This document shows positions 34,421 to 46,800 of a stretch of 64,000 nt of DNA, piece after piece. The stretch is from Spirometra erinaceieuropaei (Eukaryota > Platyhelminthes > Cestoda > Diphyllobothriidea > Diphyllobothriidae): positions 643,866 to 707,865 of the forward strand of contig CACRXP010000312.1 of assembly GCA_902702965.1 (NCBI GenBank). Reading direction: 5' to 3'. How positions within the stretch are numbered: the stretch's first letter is position 1; the number at the start of each line of letters is the position of its first letter. The notes beneath the pieces are model-generated. The model did no database searches, was not told the DNA's origin, and saw only the letters and a program-made list of their open reading frames with translations. The position numbers were made by a program, and so were the translations under genes.

Positions 34421-36205
34421 GGACGTAAAATGACTTATAGCAAAACCAATATACCATCCTTATATTCACTTACTAAAGTAAGTGGGACGTAAAAGCACTC
34501 ATCAGACGCCGTCTTTAATTCGAACTCGCATTTTTATAAAAAACCAGAAAACCTTTCCTACAAAAAACCACACTGTCCGTGTATCCACATATCCGTCCAT
34601 GCACACAACTGCCGCAGGCAGAAACCGTAAATTTTTGCACTAAAAGACACAAACAGCATCGCAAAAGTTATTTTACTTACCCCTATACCTGCGTAATTCG
34701 AATTGATTTTAAAAATTGGCAGGTTTTGTAAGGTTTAAATAAAACACGCATCCGAAATGCGCGCCTCAAAATGCTAACACCTTCTCCGGTTCCCTTACAA
34801 ATTACATGAAATAAACGATAAAATGGACGAGATGTATCTCAGTATATTCTGAAAATTGGATATGCAACGGATGAATTTCATTCTGCCTACCTGTTGAATA
34901 TTTGGAATAGAGCGTGATAGTAGGTTTGTGATGAAGAAAAAAGCTATCACTAGGCTTAGAATATTGTTTTAGGCATATATTAGTCCGCATCTAAAAATTA
35001 AATATTGTTCACAATCAAAGTTTTCGTTTATTGTAAGCATCGCGGACTTACATGCAGGCTAAATTTTATCTGAAAAACATTTTCTTTTTCATCAACGTTT
35101 TTAGCCAAAATCACAGTACCACAGTTTATATTCGGCCTCAAAATATTGCCTGGGTGCAAGATTTTGGTCTTATCTTCGATCTTTACCCTTTTTACCTGAC
35201 AAAATACACAAGAAAAATGTAAACCTTTGAAGTGCGCTTCATTAATATTAGATATCAAATTTGTGAACTCTCTATAGATATACTCTGCATTCCGATCATT
35301 AACTCTCATTATTCATGTCATTTTCTGTATAAGGACTCTAGAATATTAAAATATAATCAGTTTAAAAGAAACATTATTAGATTTGCGGAATCTGTTATGA
35401 GTTCGTGTGCATCGATGAAAACGCTGGATTTGTCTTGCTAATCGGTTTTTGCGAACAGGTTATCTTTACTAGGCCAATTTCCTAGTAGAATGTTCACTAG
35501 AATGACCATGTCGCAGAAAACCCCTGCGCATTATACTTAAGTACAATACGTGACCTACGTAAGGAAATTTAAGAGATTTTGGCTGGCGTAGACGTTGCGC
35601 ACTTTGCCCGCTCATCTAGTTCCTTTAAGAAAATATGCAGAAAGTGTGCTTAGATAATTTTACTGAGCAAAATGCTCATATTTGTGAGCAAAAAATGAGC
35701 GTGTCTTAAAAGTTGGACTATTTAGTATACTCACGTTTGTCCTAGGCTTCACTGGCGCATCCAAACGTGTTTCTCCTTGTAAAAAGACTAGTTTAAACTC
35801 AGGTGTTTTACTGAACAAAGCTTACCGCATTTGAAAATTGATTTTTCTTCTGATGGTAACCCTGAGAATTGAGTTGTTAACACAAGGTTTTTTGTAAGAG
35901 AACCAGATGTTCTATCGACTTTTTAGAGATCATATTAGCATGATCTGAAGTTCCGTAATAGATCACACAATCAATCCTTCGTTTAAATAGTCTGAAACTT
36001 TTTGGTGTTTGGAAAATTCTACTTGTTTTCATAGAAATGACCACCACCAGTTTTAAACATACTAACGCCGGCGCATTGCCCGTAAACCCATTCCGTATCA
36101 ATGACCAGCCACCCGTATTCCCACTTGTCTGCAATTCGTGAGATACGGCTATGTAGCCCTACCTAACTGACACAACAATGCTGGGGTTCGGGTTAAAGGC
36201 TATGC
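34421..36205. other. Unassigned AT-rich sequence
   Basis: No recognised feature. Frames are below 95 codons and have no motif. Confidence 0.55.
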
Positions 36206-36275
36206 TTAGGGGTTAGGGTTAGGGAGTAGGGCCAGGCGTTTGGGAAATGGGTTAGGGTTATGGGTCAGAGTTGGA
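36206..36275 (+). repeat. Short interstitial telomere-like tract
   Basis: Two clusters of TTAGGG-type repeats: 'ttaggggttagggttaggg' near 36206 and 'gggttagggttatggg' near 36259, separated by variants such as 'agtaggg' and 'tttggg'. TTAGGG is the usual metazoan telomere unit. The tract is degenerate and only about 70 bp long, so it is an internal relic or part of a dispersed repeat rather than a chromosome end. Confidence 0.75.
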
Positions 36276-36312
36276 GTTGGGAGTTAGTGAACCTATTTGT
36301 TAAACATTTAAA

Positions 36313-36774
36313 GTGCAATCGCGCACTCCCAATAACTTTTTGCATACAACTGGTGGACCTCGTCGCCTGTTTTTTCCCCGGCGCCACCTGAAAAACCCCA
36401 ATCACCACAGGTCTTGTATTACATGTGTCTGGGGTTTGTTTACTTCAGGCGGGGCTACATTAGCACATCTGACACGCAATCCTCCCCGCTCCTTCTCAAC
36501 CTCCAACACGGGGAGCCCTAGCGGTTTTCCCTTCACTTCCCCAATCCAAAAGCTTAACATAACTCGGTGCACACCCCTCTCAGGCATCAGCTGTCTGTTT
36601 GTCATTGTCTGTCCTATTGCGCTAGCCAGCCTAGTCTGCCGAACTCACTTTTTTCTCTGGTCATTTCGTATGCCGGCGATTCGATGTCACCGAATTGAAA
36701 ATTTACGAATACGACCCGATTTTCTGAAGAGCCTTTTCCTTTTCATACGACACATTACCTATCGCGCAGGCTAG
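36313..36774 (+). other. GC-richer block with a 153-codon open frame, unidentified
   Basis: The longest plus-strand frame here, starting MQSRTPNNFLHTTGGPRR. It is rich in Pro, Ser, Arg and Phe, and the overlapping minus-strand frame (67 codons) is equally unconvincing. I recognise no domain, signal or membrane segment. It directly follows the telomere-like tract and could be part of the same repeat unit. Not called as a gene. Confidence 0.25.
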
Positions 36775-36779
36775 CATCT

Positions 36780-37944
36780 ACAGATACATAATTCAGAGCA
36801 AAGCATTAACAATTTCAACAAAATATCAGTATTTATATGCCACTCCGTCCTGAATTAATAATCGTAGAACGGCGCTTCAAAACGACACAAATAGTGCACA
36901 TGTCCACAGAATAAAGAGAATGGAAAACTATTTTACCTGAGGGGTGAAAAAATATTAGTATTGTTTGAGATTACGAAAGAAACGAATAAAAGTGTTGAGT
37001 CTTTCCTAGCCTCACCGGGCACAAATGGAATTTACGCGGAGATCCGTCAATGGAGTGCAGTATTAAAACACTCCTTTAAGAGGTAACTTATTAAGGAATG
37101 TACATCAAATCTCCAAACGCATATAAGTTGCTGACGCTTGTTGTGGACAGCTGTTTTATGCAACGATGAAGTTTCATGCTTGAGTAAGTAACACAAACGA
37201 TGTTCTACATGAAAAAGGACAACCAAAAATTCGTTACTATGATAAATGCCTTTAATAAGCAGTCCATTTTAAAGTTTTAGCAGATGTATGATACAGAATC
37301 TGCTTTGTGTGCGGACGGGGGAAACGCTAAAACTCGTACAGTATTTGACGACATTTCAAGGCAGATCTGAAACAAAACGCAACCAAGGGAAAAGCGAAAA
37401 GTACGAATTAATCTAAAGGAAGACATACCCTATTTACAAACACGAAATTTGGTGTTTACAAGTTCGCGTTTCAATTCCACATAACTTTTTAAGTTACCGA
37501 TGGGCCTGGCAGCACATGACCTTACAAAATCTTTTGTTGCTCTGTCGTCCAATTGGCGAAATCAGGCAATATTCCATTCCTTTTGTTATTCAGCCTGTCA
37601 GAAAACTCAAATTACCGTTCATTTCCCGAAAGCCTTTTCAGATCTATTTTCAGGCTGTAGGCTTTTTGGAAACCGCCATCCCTAAAACAAAACTTATGCA
37701 TAAATGAAATACAGATGTAAACTTTATGAAAATACCATTTTAAACGCTGTTTTTTCTGCTTTCACATTTACGCATTTATGCCTGATATGACGTTCCGGGA
37801 ATTGAAATTGATGTTTTCTTAATTACACCCATTTTGAGGTTTTCAGTATTTTGCGCTTTTATAAAAATGTGGACATTTCAAGAAAACGCAACACAGCTAT
37901 TAATATTTCTTTCAAATTCTATGTTTTTGAAATTGTAGTTAAAT
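36780..37944. other. Unassigned AT-rich sequence
   Basis: Nothing recognised. Overlapping 60-codon frames near 37500-37707 have no motif. Confidence 0.55.
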
Positions 37945-38217
37945 ATGATAATATTGGATCCATGCATTTGTGTCGGTTTGAGAGTTATTGATTTTACGGC
38001 CTGGCTGAGGGAAGCTAAAACTAAGAGCATACGTTATTCTACCCTCACACGCATATTTGATTATGGAGATCGTGTGGACTCCAACGAAGACTTACATAGG
38101 ATTTACAAGGTCTCAGCTAACTACCCTAAACGACTGCGACAGCACTTACTATCAACTGCAGAAGCGGCTGCCATCCGACTGCAAAGACAGGCTCTGGACA
38201 CGCAGAAGATTTTTTCG
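37945..38217 (+). pseudogene. PLE GIY-YIG tail relic
   Basis: The open frame includes AWLREAKTKSIRYSTLTRIF, DYGDRVDSNEDLHRIYKVSA, NYPKRLRQHLLSTAEAAAIR and LQRQALDTQKIF. It matches the post-catalytic half of the 7.3 kb PLE domain (AWLGKGEKKSISSSILA, HRVDAKEAFQVVYRTPASF, LRQRVLATAEAVAIRL). The GIY-YIG core upstream has been lost. A fragment only. Confidence 0.8.
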
Positions 38218-38219
38218 TA

Positions 38220-38719
38220 AGTTCTGCGTCTATCATAGCCAAAGACTGATTAACTGGCAAAGTATAAAATGCACTTTTTGTGTGTTTGTTACCTAAACCC
38301 GGTCATATGGTCGTAAATCCGCAGACAGTCTCAATTGATAGCTTAGGTGCCGCCGTGCTGACTACTTTTTGCATATCAGGATGCTGTGTAGAGCCTTCGA
38401 CGGAGGTTTCGCAAGTTTGTGTAAGCACATGGACAATTACTTGAGATCTGAACATCTGCTTTTATCGGTTTTAAAATACACTTGCTCACGGTCAGACGTT
38501 ATATATGTTGACTTCATTCGGCTTGCTGAGCGTTGCGGCGTTCGTTTTCGTTATTTTTTATTGCCGTGCAGCAACCTATTTGCTTCAGAGTGTCCCTTGC
38601 AGTGACAAAATCATCCGCAGTATTCTTTCCTGCCAAAATTCGCCGATGATTGCCTTATTTCTGGCGGTAAATTTGTAAAGTAATTCCAGCTTTTTAGACC
38701 TTGTGTCTACTTTGTGGCA
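38220..38719. other. Unassigned sequence after the PLE relic
   Basis: No recognised feature. Could include PLE 3' untranslated sequence. Confidence 0.45.
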
Positions 38720-39285
38720 TGCATTGATGTTTTATACGATGCCAGTCATTTTAACTTCGCCTAGCACTAACTGGGATCTTATGTGGTCATGACCATCAGT
38801 TATTGTTTTTTGGAAGGATTTAGCACCCGCCTTTGTGTCCATGCCTTTTCAAAATTCTGCTCACGAATGTCTTGATTATCTCTTTGCCATTTTCTCTATG
38901 CAGTATGTTAGCTAACGCATAACCGTCGCAGACAAAAGTTTTCCAAATTGGCAGTCGTCTTTCTTATGTCTGGTGGAAAACGGTAATAAAATAGCATCTT
39001 TAAAGATCTTCTGTGTAATTGATTTACGTAGAGTGATTCGAAACACGATGTCAAATTTTTACAGTTAGCCCAGTGCTAAATCAGTTCGCGACGTGGTGGT
39101 TACCTCCGGCTTTTTGTTGATCTTGAAGGGATATAACATCCTACTAGTTTCCGTGACTTCTATAAATCCTGATCACAAAATTCCAGATTTTCTCTTTGCC
39201 AAGTTGTATATGCAGTATGGTTCCAAACGCATAAATCGTTGGAGACAAAATTAGGCCGGCCAATTTAAGCCAAATAAAAAGTCCC
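38720..39285 (+). repeat. Two diverged direct repeats, ~320 bp apart
   Basis: 38780-38960 and 39095-39285 share, in order: 'gtggtcatgaccatcagtta' against 'gtggtggttacctccggctt', then 'tttttggaaggattta' against 'gatcttgaagggatata', 'tctttgccattttctctatgc' against 'tctttgccaagttgtatatgc', 'agtatgttagctaacgcata' against 'agtatggttccaaacgcata', and 'gcagacaaaa' against 'ggagacaaaa'. An old tandem duplication of a non-coding unit or two copies of an unnamed repeat. Confidence 0.6.
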
Positions 39286-39299
39286 ATTTTGCACGCACT

Positions 39300-40490
39300 T
39301 TATGCTCGTAAACAAATTTTTCAGATTTCATCAAAAATTTATGTTTTTTGTATTTGGGTAATTTTTCAGGTGAAAGCTGTCCAACGTTTAATGGGCGCAA
39401 CTACATGAATTTTATGTTAAAGAAATGTTGCAACTTTGAGCGAACTTACGAAAACCTTACTGAACTTGAAAATATGTCTCCTATCCTCCTAAAGCAGATG
39501 AAGTAGGATGAAAGGTAGCTGGTTCTCTGTACTATAGAAATCTAAATTTTAAAATATATATGATTATATGCACTCCATTTCAAGCATAATGCCCTTAGTC
39601 AGTCCGTTCATCAAAAGAACCGGATTTCCCCACAATTTGCCGATAATTTACATGTGAGCGTAAAAAAGACTCATCAAAAAAGTCCAGGCAAAGTCTTAGT
39701 TGTAACGACAGTTGCCCTTTTGTTTAGTCGATATTCTACTCATAAGTAATTTAGAAGCAGAAGCGGCAAATGACAAACGATTTTAGCAATTTTGAATTTT
39801 TTGTTAGCAAAAGGCGGCTGTAAAACGTTGTGTTTATTTTTCAGGAATGCAAAAAATGTGCAACTCTTCTAGATTTTAGTTTTGGAAAAAGAAAGTGGAA
39901 AAGATAATCCGCGGCAAAAAAGCCAGTGCTGCGTACCTAAGGTAGAAAAATACTAGGCATATAATAAAATGAATAATAACACTTATTCGTTTGATGTCCT
40001 GGCCAGCAAAATTACGCAAAACCCCTTGCTAAACTAACTATTTTTTTAACAATGAATGATGGAATAAAATCAGGGAGTTATTTTAACAAGTTGAGATGAA
40101 TGTGCAAAATATAAATTCTTGGCTGTCCGCTATAATTTGCTTCACTCCAATTTCTCTATGCGACTGGCTGCAAGTTCATTTTTATGTGGACCACTTAAGT
40201 TTGCTTTTCCATTGACAGGTCCTATATACCCTAAAACCCAGGTTTACTTAGTTAAAACGAATGGCGCTTAAAAAATTACCACTTTCCGGAAAAGGCGTTC
40301 TCTCGAACCAATCGAACATATCCTTTTATATATGTATTATATTTTTATGGCGTGCTACCTATTGGACACATTTAATTATCTAGATAGGTAAGGCAATTTT
40401 CAACAAAGTAGTGCGCGGCGTCCAAACTACATTTGATTATATTGGAACTGGGAAATCTGCCTGTGTGATATATATGAAATGGTAGTCGGA
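39300..40490. other. Unassigned AT-rich sequence
   Basis: Nothing recognised. Confidence 0.55.
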
Positions 40491-40552
40491 ATAGTAGCAG
40501 TAATAGTAGTATTAATGGTGGTAGCAGTAGTAGTAGTAGTAGTAGAAGTAGC
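40491..40552 (+). repeat. (TAG)n microsatellite, imperfect
   Basis: A run of TAG/GTA triplets with interruptions: 'atagtagcagtaatagtagt', then 'attaatggtggtagcagtag', then about five perfect 'tag' units and 'aagtagc'. It produces a leucine-rich shadow frame on the minus strand that is not a gene. Confidence 0.9.
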
Positions 40553-41346
40553 AAACAATTAAGATCGCAAGGTCCAAGAAATCTTGTATAATTTGGTAAA
40601 GTTTTGCGTTTTTGATAGGACAGGACTAGCTTTTTGACGTCCGCTGCACGGTAGCATTGCGCACAAATTTCTCCGCATTAACTGACAAATTGAATTATAT
40701 CCTAATCAAACCAGAAAGTGCAGTTGTATTCACAGAGCTAGTCATTGACATGAATACCTTGTATAAATTTATTTTAGCTTTGAGTGAAACATATCAAACT
40801 CTTTCCAAATTAAATGCACTCTGGCTCAGTGAGGGCCCCGACATGTGCTTCGCCTATATTCTGCCGCTGTGCGGCATAAATGCGATGGGTTCGGCTCCTC
40901 AGTGAGTCTCCCAACGTTCTTTATGCGGTTGCCGGTATATAAACTCCAGAGAATAAAGAGTAAAAATTTTCAGAGATTGTTCGGGAAGGACATGGAATTA
41001 AGTCTTCTTGTCATGGTCCTAACTTTACATAGGCAGTTGAGTCGAAGAAAGTCAACTACTGTGGAATAAGCAAGAACTGCCCATTTTCACGCAAGGTTAG
41101 AATGTGTGCGGGCTTTTAATATCTTAGTCTTCAGTCCCCAAAAATATCTTAGGCATACATATTTCATAAAATTGGCACTACCATTCTTTTTTTAGAATTG
41201 GTATTACGTTGTTATTGTACAACAGTTGATTTTCCACGACTTAAGTATTCATTAAAATTTTAAATTTGACCCTTAAAAGTCAGGTGTCACAGACTTAACT
41301 CCATGTCCTCTCTACATAGGTAAAGGCTAAGCAAGATTAGCTGCAA
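40553..41346. other. Unassigned sequence
   Basis: Plus-strand frames of 82 and 74 codons (40657-41069) overlap and lack motifs. Nothing else recognised. Confidence 0.5.
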
Positions 41347-41400
41347 AGTCCAGGGAGACTAAAATGACCATTTTTTAGCTTATCAGACGTTGTCAGATAA
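41347..41400 (-). mobile_element. SINE family B tail, copy B5
   Basis: The plus strand reads 'agtccagggagactaaaatg', 'accattttttagcttatcag', 'acgttgtcag', paralleling B2 'gacaagggagactaggatgc', 'ccatttctggcttattag', 'acgtcgtca'. Only the 3' tail of the SINE is recognisable. A B-box-like 'ggttcggaccc' occurs 30-odd bp further on but is not clearly part of it. Confidence 0.55.
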
Positions 41401-41749
41401 GGATATACAAATTAAAAGTTAGTTTGACATGAGGTTCGGACCCGATGTTCCGGTAATTGCATGTAAAGTGTACGTTATTATTTATGGACATTCTATCATG
41501 CAACTTTACGTTTAAATATATTACATAAATTGAAGAGATAAGGTTCTTCAAAGAAGTAGAACTTTGTCTAATAGATTTTTATCAAAAATAGTTCGAGTTT
41601 GAAACCAAGATTTCACACATCTGGGTTGAATGAGGATGGCTGACGAGGGCTATGTAGGGAAAAATAGCCGTCCCTCCCCCTAGAGCTTTGTCGGCGCAAT
41701 ATCTGCAAGGATCATATTTTCAACCAAACCTCTTTGTAGTCGTATCTTG

Positions 41750-42194
41750 ATGAACCTATTCACGCTAACATTTGTATCATTCGCACATGCAGAGGCAGGA
41801 TGTTTTACAAACGGACATTTTACAGTATTAAAAAGGTCTTAATTAGAAACTTTTTAAAAAAAACTGAATTATACCATTTCATTGAGTAAAAGATCGGATA
41901 TGGGCGTACTTTTCTATGGAATGAAAAGTTTTGGGCATGTTTTCTATGAAATATAATGGAATGTTTAAGGATATCGAAAATCAGTGACATAAACTTGAGC
42001 AGTTATGTTTTTATAGTGGTTTTTGTCATGCAGCTGAAAAGGAAATTTTTCAACGACCAATAACCCGAGGTAACCGAAGTATCGTAGAATTATGCCCCAT
42101 GATAATTATTTATACATTCTTATTTATTTAATCTTTTCGAAATAAAAACACATACCAGAATTTCGGTTATTCTTTTGTGAGTCAGCTCACCGAC
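41750..42194 (+). mobile_element. Foldback element FB-5, interior plus right arm
   Basis: Matches FB-4 from late interior onward: 'aaacggacattttacagtat', 'cttaattagaaactttttaa', 'gaatgtttaaggatatcgaa' with 'atcagtgacataaa', 'tcttttcgaaataaaaacac', ending 'gtgagtcagctcaccgacag'. The left arm is absent, as in FB-1. Heavily diverged. Confidence 0.7.
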
Positions 42195-43389
42195 AGTTTA
42201 CATCAGATCCAATATACGTTTGTCTGCAAGGACCTTAAATTTAAACTTAAAACTCAACGAGACGAGGAGGTCCTGCAACCCCATGAGCGAGCATCCATTA
42301 CGTAATAAATGCGTTCATGTATCTCTCTGTCCAAAACGCTCCCTGAATAGCAATTTTGCCTGTAGGAATTGGGTTAAACAGAGTATTTAAAAGTTGATAC
42401 TAAGTTATGCACAAATTCTGAGGGCGTTGTTCTTAATTCTTTCTCTCGAGCTGAATTATTTTGCATTCTAGATAGAAGCATTGCAGTGATTTTGTGCTTG
42501 CGGCAAAATTTAAGCCAGTTTATAGAACAAAACCAACTCATAATCTTTGAAAGTCATATGTAAATTTTATCAGACGGCGACATTCGTATCCTGCATTCAC
42601 TTAATCATTATTTTATTGTCTATGAGTGGTCTGCGAATCTACGCTTTGTTTAGTCCCGCCACGTGTGAACGTCGTAATGTCTTTGGATGCCAATTACAGC
42701 GAAAAACAAAATGGGTATTTGTCATGGTTGATTATTGAAAACCATTTGCAAATATTACCGTCCGTTCTACACTGTACACACAACGAGAGCTTATTTTGTA
42801 GCAATCACAATTTATTTACAAAACAGTCATGTTGGTTTTTTACCACGTGCGATGGCTTGTAGACTATAATGCAAAAATGTTTTGAAAGAGACGTAAATTA
42901 CGACGTCAAGGTACAACTCTTCCACCGGGCTTAATTGCTAATGACCGCATGTCCTGCTTTCTTGGAAACATATATTTTGACCTTGTGACATAAATATAGT
43001 AAATTCGGGAAGGGTTCTTTGATCGCGACATGGGGCAATTGATAATTTTAGGACTCCGGCCTATAACAAACAAGTCGGCGACTGCTAATAACAAATAGGC
43101 CAGGCCGTCTTCATTGCCCATCTTTTTCAAAAAAAACAATATTAACATTTTCATAAGCAAAATTGTTTACCATATGGCAGGCTTCCACGCAAAAAACAGC
43201 GGTCAACATTTCAGTCACTGGAAAATTTATTTTATCGTTTAAGAAGTCGTTATTAGGAGGCCAAATTATTCGCTTTGGTCGATCTTCCTAACTTCACCTA
43301 GCGCCTCCAAAAACTTCTCCACCGTCAAACGTATCGCAACACTTAAGTAAACAATTGACACCAATGAGGGATAATTTTTTTCAGCATCT
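42195..43389. other. Unassigned AT-rich sequence
   Basis: Nothing recognised. Frames are up to 84 codons (42906-43160, minus) and have no motif. Confidence 0.55.
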
Positions 43390-43870
43390 CTCGTTGCCTA
43401 TCTCTTCCTTCACAAGCACGGCCAACGACGACGATGACGACTGTCGCCACTCCCACTCCCGCCAGTGATGAAATTACTCCCGATACCCCATCAGTCACTG
43501 CAGTCACCGCCACCCTAACTGCTATAACCACGGGCGATGTAGACTTGATCATATCACTTACCCCCACAGCATTGAGAAGGTCACATTGGGCCGATCACAT
43601 AAGAGTACATTTCGCTCATACTGGCGAGCAGCTTACGTCTCCACTGCCTTAATTGGCCATGTTTACGGGGGCAATTCAGAAACCTATTCAGTCAGCTACG
43701 TCCAATCAAATCTGCGGTAAAGCCAAACCGATCAAACTCTGTCGGCACACCCTTCCGCATCAACAAATACACCCCACATTTAGCCACATATCAACGCACC
43801 GTACATGGAAAAAGCACGTACTACTCACTTCAGTGGGTAGCATGTCACTCAGCGAAATCTAACGGCAAGC
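43390..43870 (+). pseudogene. Possible C2H2 zinc-finger segment of a non-LTR retrotransposon
   Basis: A plus-strand Thr/Pro/Ala-rich frame (TTVATPTPASDEITPDTPSV) followed by HWADHIRVHFAHTGEQL. In another frame 'TALIGHV' follows, then 'CRHTLPHQQIHPTFSH'. Tapeworm retrotransposon polyproteins carry repeated fingers of the form 'IGLVGHLRIH..ETGEPVPG' separated by Thr/Pro-rich linkers (family knowledge). The order here fits, but both Cys pairs are lost and no RT or endonuclease is adjacent. Low-complexity coincidence is the alternative. Confidence 0.35.
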
Positions 43871-46800
43871 GAATGGTGGATAGCGTATAGGCACGGAATG
43901 TTTTGCTCTGACAACCGCAATCACACAGTTTTTGTACAATGTGGATGACCGGTCCAGACAGCAGAATAATTCGTAACAGAAGGAAGTGAAATTTGGATCA
44001 AATCTGGAGACTCCGTTCTCAAGTCATTTAACGCATAGTCTTCTATGCAATCAATCGTAGTCAGTTTGAAGCTATCCAAGTTTACTAAAAGTCTTGACTG
44101 GGAAAGTTGCCATTTGACTAGATAAGTAAAACCTCCTCTAAGAATGGACGGCCAAAGTCTACCTTGAGCTCTACGGCATTCTCACTCAGTTTGGATTTGA
44201 GAGACCCCTTTCCTGTTTGTGTGAAGTCCTGCTTCATTGTGTTCGGGCAAGCCGTGCGTGGTACAGGCAAACAGGCAGCTTAGTTTTGGCGGACACTAAA
44301 CTCGAGACCACACCCAGTTTTCCTGGTGGCCGTAAAGGTGAGACGGCGGTAAATTTTGTGCAATCATAATATCACAAGGTTTTATTCAAATGCCCTGCCA
44401 TATCGTCAGACATCTGGTGGCCATCGAGCTTTGGGGCATTGAAACTTTGGCGGTATTTGGGGCTATTTCTTGAGTTTCAGGACTTATTGGAAGCACAATA
44501 GTGCTTAATAAAGATTTAAGCAATCGCTCAATGAGAGTCTTTCACATAATACCTTGCAAACAAATCGGCGGACTTGTCATTTATGCTGCAAAAGGATCTA
44601 CACTTCACAGATCCCCACAACTGACGTCCATAATGAGCCATTTTGTGATCACGAGTCCCATTTTGTGACTTGCCTTAAGCCGTTTGAAGTAGTTGAGAAG
44701 AATCAGACAAACCATGCATCACCTGCGTGAACTCGCATGCATTCATGATAAGAATTCCTATAAACCGACTTGCCCAATGACAAGACAGGCAAAAGCTACC
44801 GTCTTTTATTGCACGAGTGGTCAAAATAGTCCTCATATTAGCATTTGCGACCCTTATTTGTATCCCATTTCAGCTAAAATCTCCGAAGGGATTTCTGTTA
44901 AATTGAAAGATCCGACAGATATTCAGTACCCGAGAAGCGCTAGTATGATAAATGGTTAAATGAATTGTCTCCGCGTTCCAGGAAAGGAGAAATAGATGTC
45001 CTCAGATGTACTTTTCATTGGACGCGAAATGGAAAGAGAAGCATGGATCGTAGGAAAGCAAGCTCAGGGGCCTCAAAACAAATGTCGTAGCAGGAAAGTG
45101 CTGAAAGTGCATAAAATGATTGTTTTAACACCAACGACAAAACAACGCACTGGCGTTTTGCAGCGGGCGCTCTGCAAACAGCTCTTCAGGAAATCTTGCA
45201 GAACAGACTTCATAAGGATGCTGACAGTTTTGAAGATCTGATGAAATCGGAACGTTTTGGGGCGGAAAACCTGCCATCAAATAGGAATAAAACACAGTGG
45301 TGTCTCGCCGTTGTTTAATTACGCCTTCACTAGCACAGTTGACGAGTGTGCGGAGAACCTAAGCAAAAATATTTTCTGGGCCAGATGGGATTCGCAAATA
45401 AACGCTCAGTCTAAGAAATGCTTCTAAGTTATTTAGTAGTCTTCAGGTGCGCGTTGTCGTTTTTGTTCCTAAACTAGATCATTCTAGAAAATATTCTAGT
45501 ATTTATTTTGTGCCATGGGAAAAAAATAAGGGAGAGTTTCCAAAAGCCGCCCGAGAGGAACGTGGATAAGCAAATGCTTTTTAATTTTCATTTGCAATTC
45601 CCCATGGAAAATCAAAAGAGGTTTGCAATCATCCACGAAATAAGTTAATCGCGGATACTGTCGGTGAGCGGAATAAATAAAAATGATGTCTTGGTTATGC
45701 AAGGACACGGTCAATGCGAGTCTTTTTTATAGGATACTTCCCCCTTAATTGCTAGGTTCCACGATTAGCATGGCCTACAAATATGAGCAAAACTGTCCTA
45801 CTTCTAAGACATGTTCATAGGTTAAGTTTCAATCATTGATTGCTTTATGTTAAGTGTTATTCTGCTTTATAAGTCTCACTAATTTAGCATTTTAATATTC
45901 TGCACAAGGGGTTCGGAAGAATATTTTCTTTGCCTTTTGCAGGAATATGTTTAGACTATTTAAGGGAGATGAAAATCAAGAGGAACGCGCATGCTCTTAA
46001 GAAAGCATTTATTTTTACCGCGCAATTATTAAACTTCTAACCCAATGTCAATAGATTTTTTAATTAAATTGCACGTTAGAAGTTCGCCAAGCACTGCATG
46101 AAATCGATTACTGACAGGCTATGAGAGTTTCTGGTTGGAAGGAATGTGACACGGTACTTTAGACAAGATCTTTAGATAGTGCGAATATTTTAAATAGTTC
46201 ATGCATACTTGTCGACATGTCTGCAGTTAGTACAACGAAGTATTTCGAGATGTCAAGCAAATTAACTTCCTCTCTAATAATCAAACGTCATGCTTTTACT
46301 GAATTCATATCTCCTTATGTATCAGAAGTAAATCTTTGCGAATACAAGTTTCATATGGAAATGCCTTCTAAGCATTTAATAATCTGAATAGTTCGGCGAT
46401 TTTAAACACTTGAAAACCGCGGGGATGTACCTGAGATGTTTGGACTGGACAGCATGTCCGAAATGTATTTGGAAATATAATAAAAACAACTGATGAATGA
46501 AAATCTATTTTACTATCATATGCATATGCATGCATTATGATACTGAGTAATCTCTAAGACACTGCATGCAAACAGACAAGAAAAGACTGCGTTAATAAGT
46601 CATATTAGGCAGTTTTCTTAATACAATTTAGTCCAACACAAATAATGCGCAGTTTGACACTGACAAAAAAGTCTGCAGTAACAGACGATGTCTGCGCATG
46701 AAAATAAAGCGTCTGGCCAGGACTGGCTTATCATGACGAGTTCGACTATGTGAGGACAAACAAGCTAATTGTGGATATCCTTGGATAGAGGCCGGCAACC

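Noticed and set aside
40372..40554. Leucine-rich minus-strand frame
   Set aside because: It is the translation of the (TAG)n microsatellite.
43343..43567. Val/Ala-rich minus-strand frame resembling a membrane protein
   Set aside because: It is the complement of the Thr/Pro-rich plus-strand stretch and has no start context or partner features.
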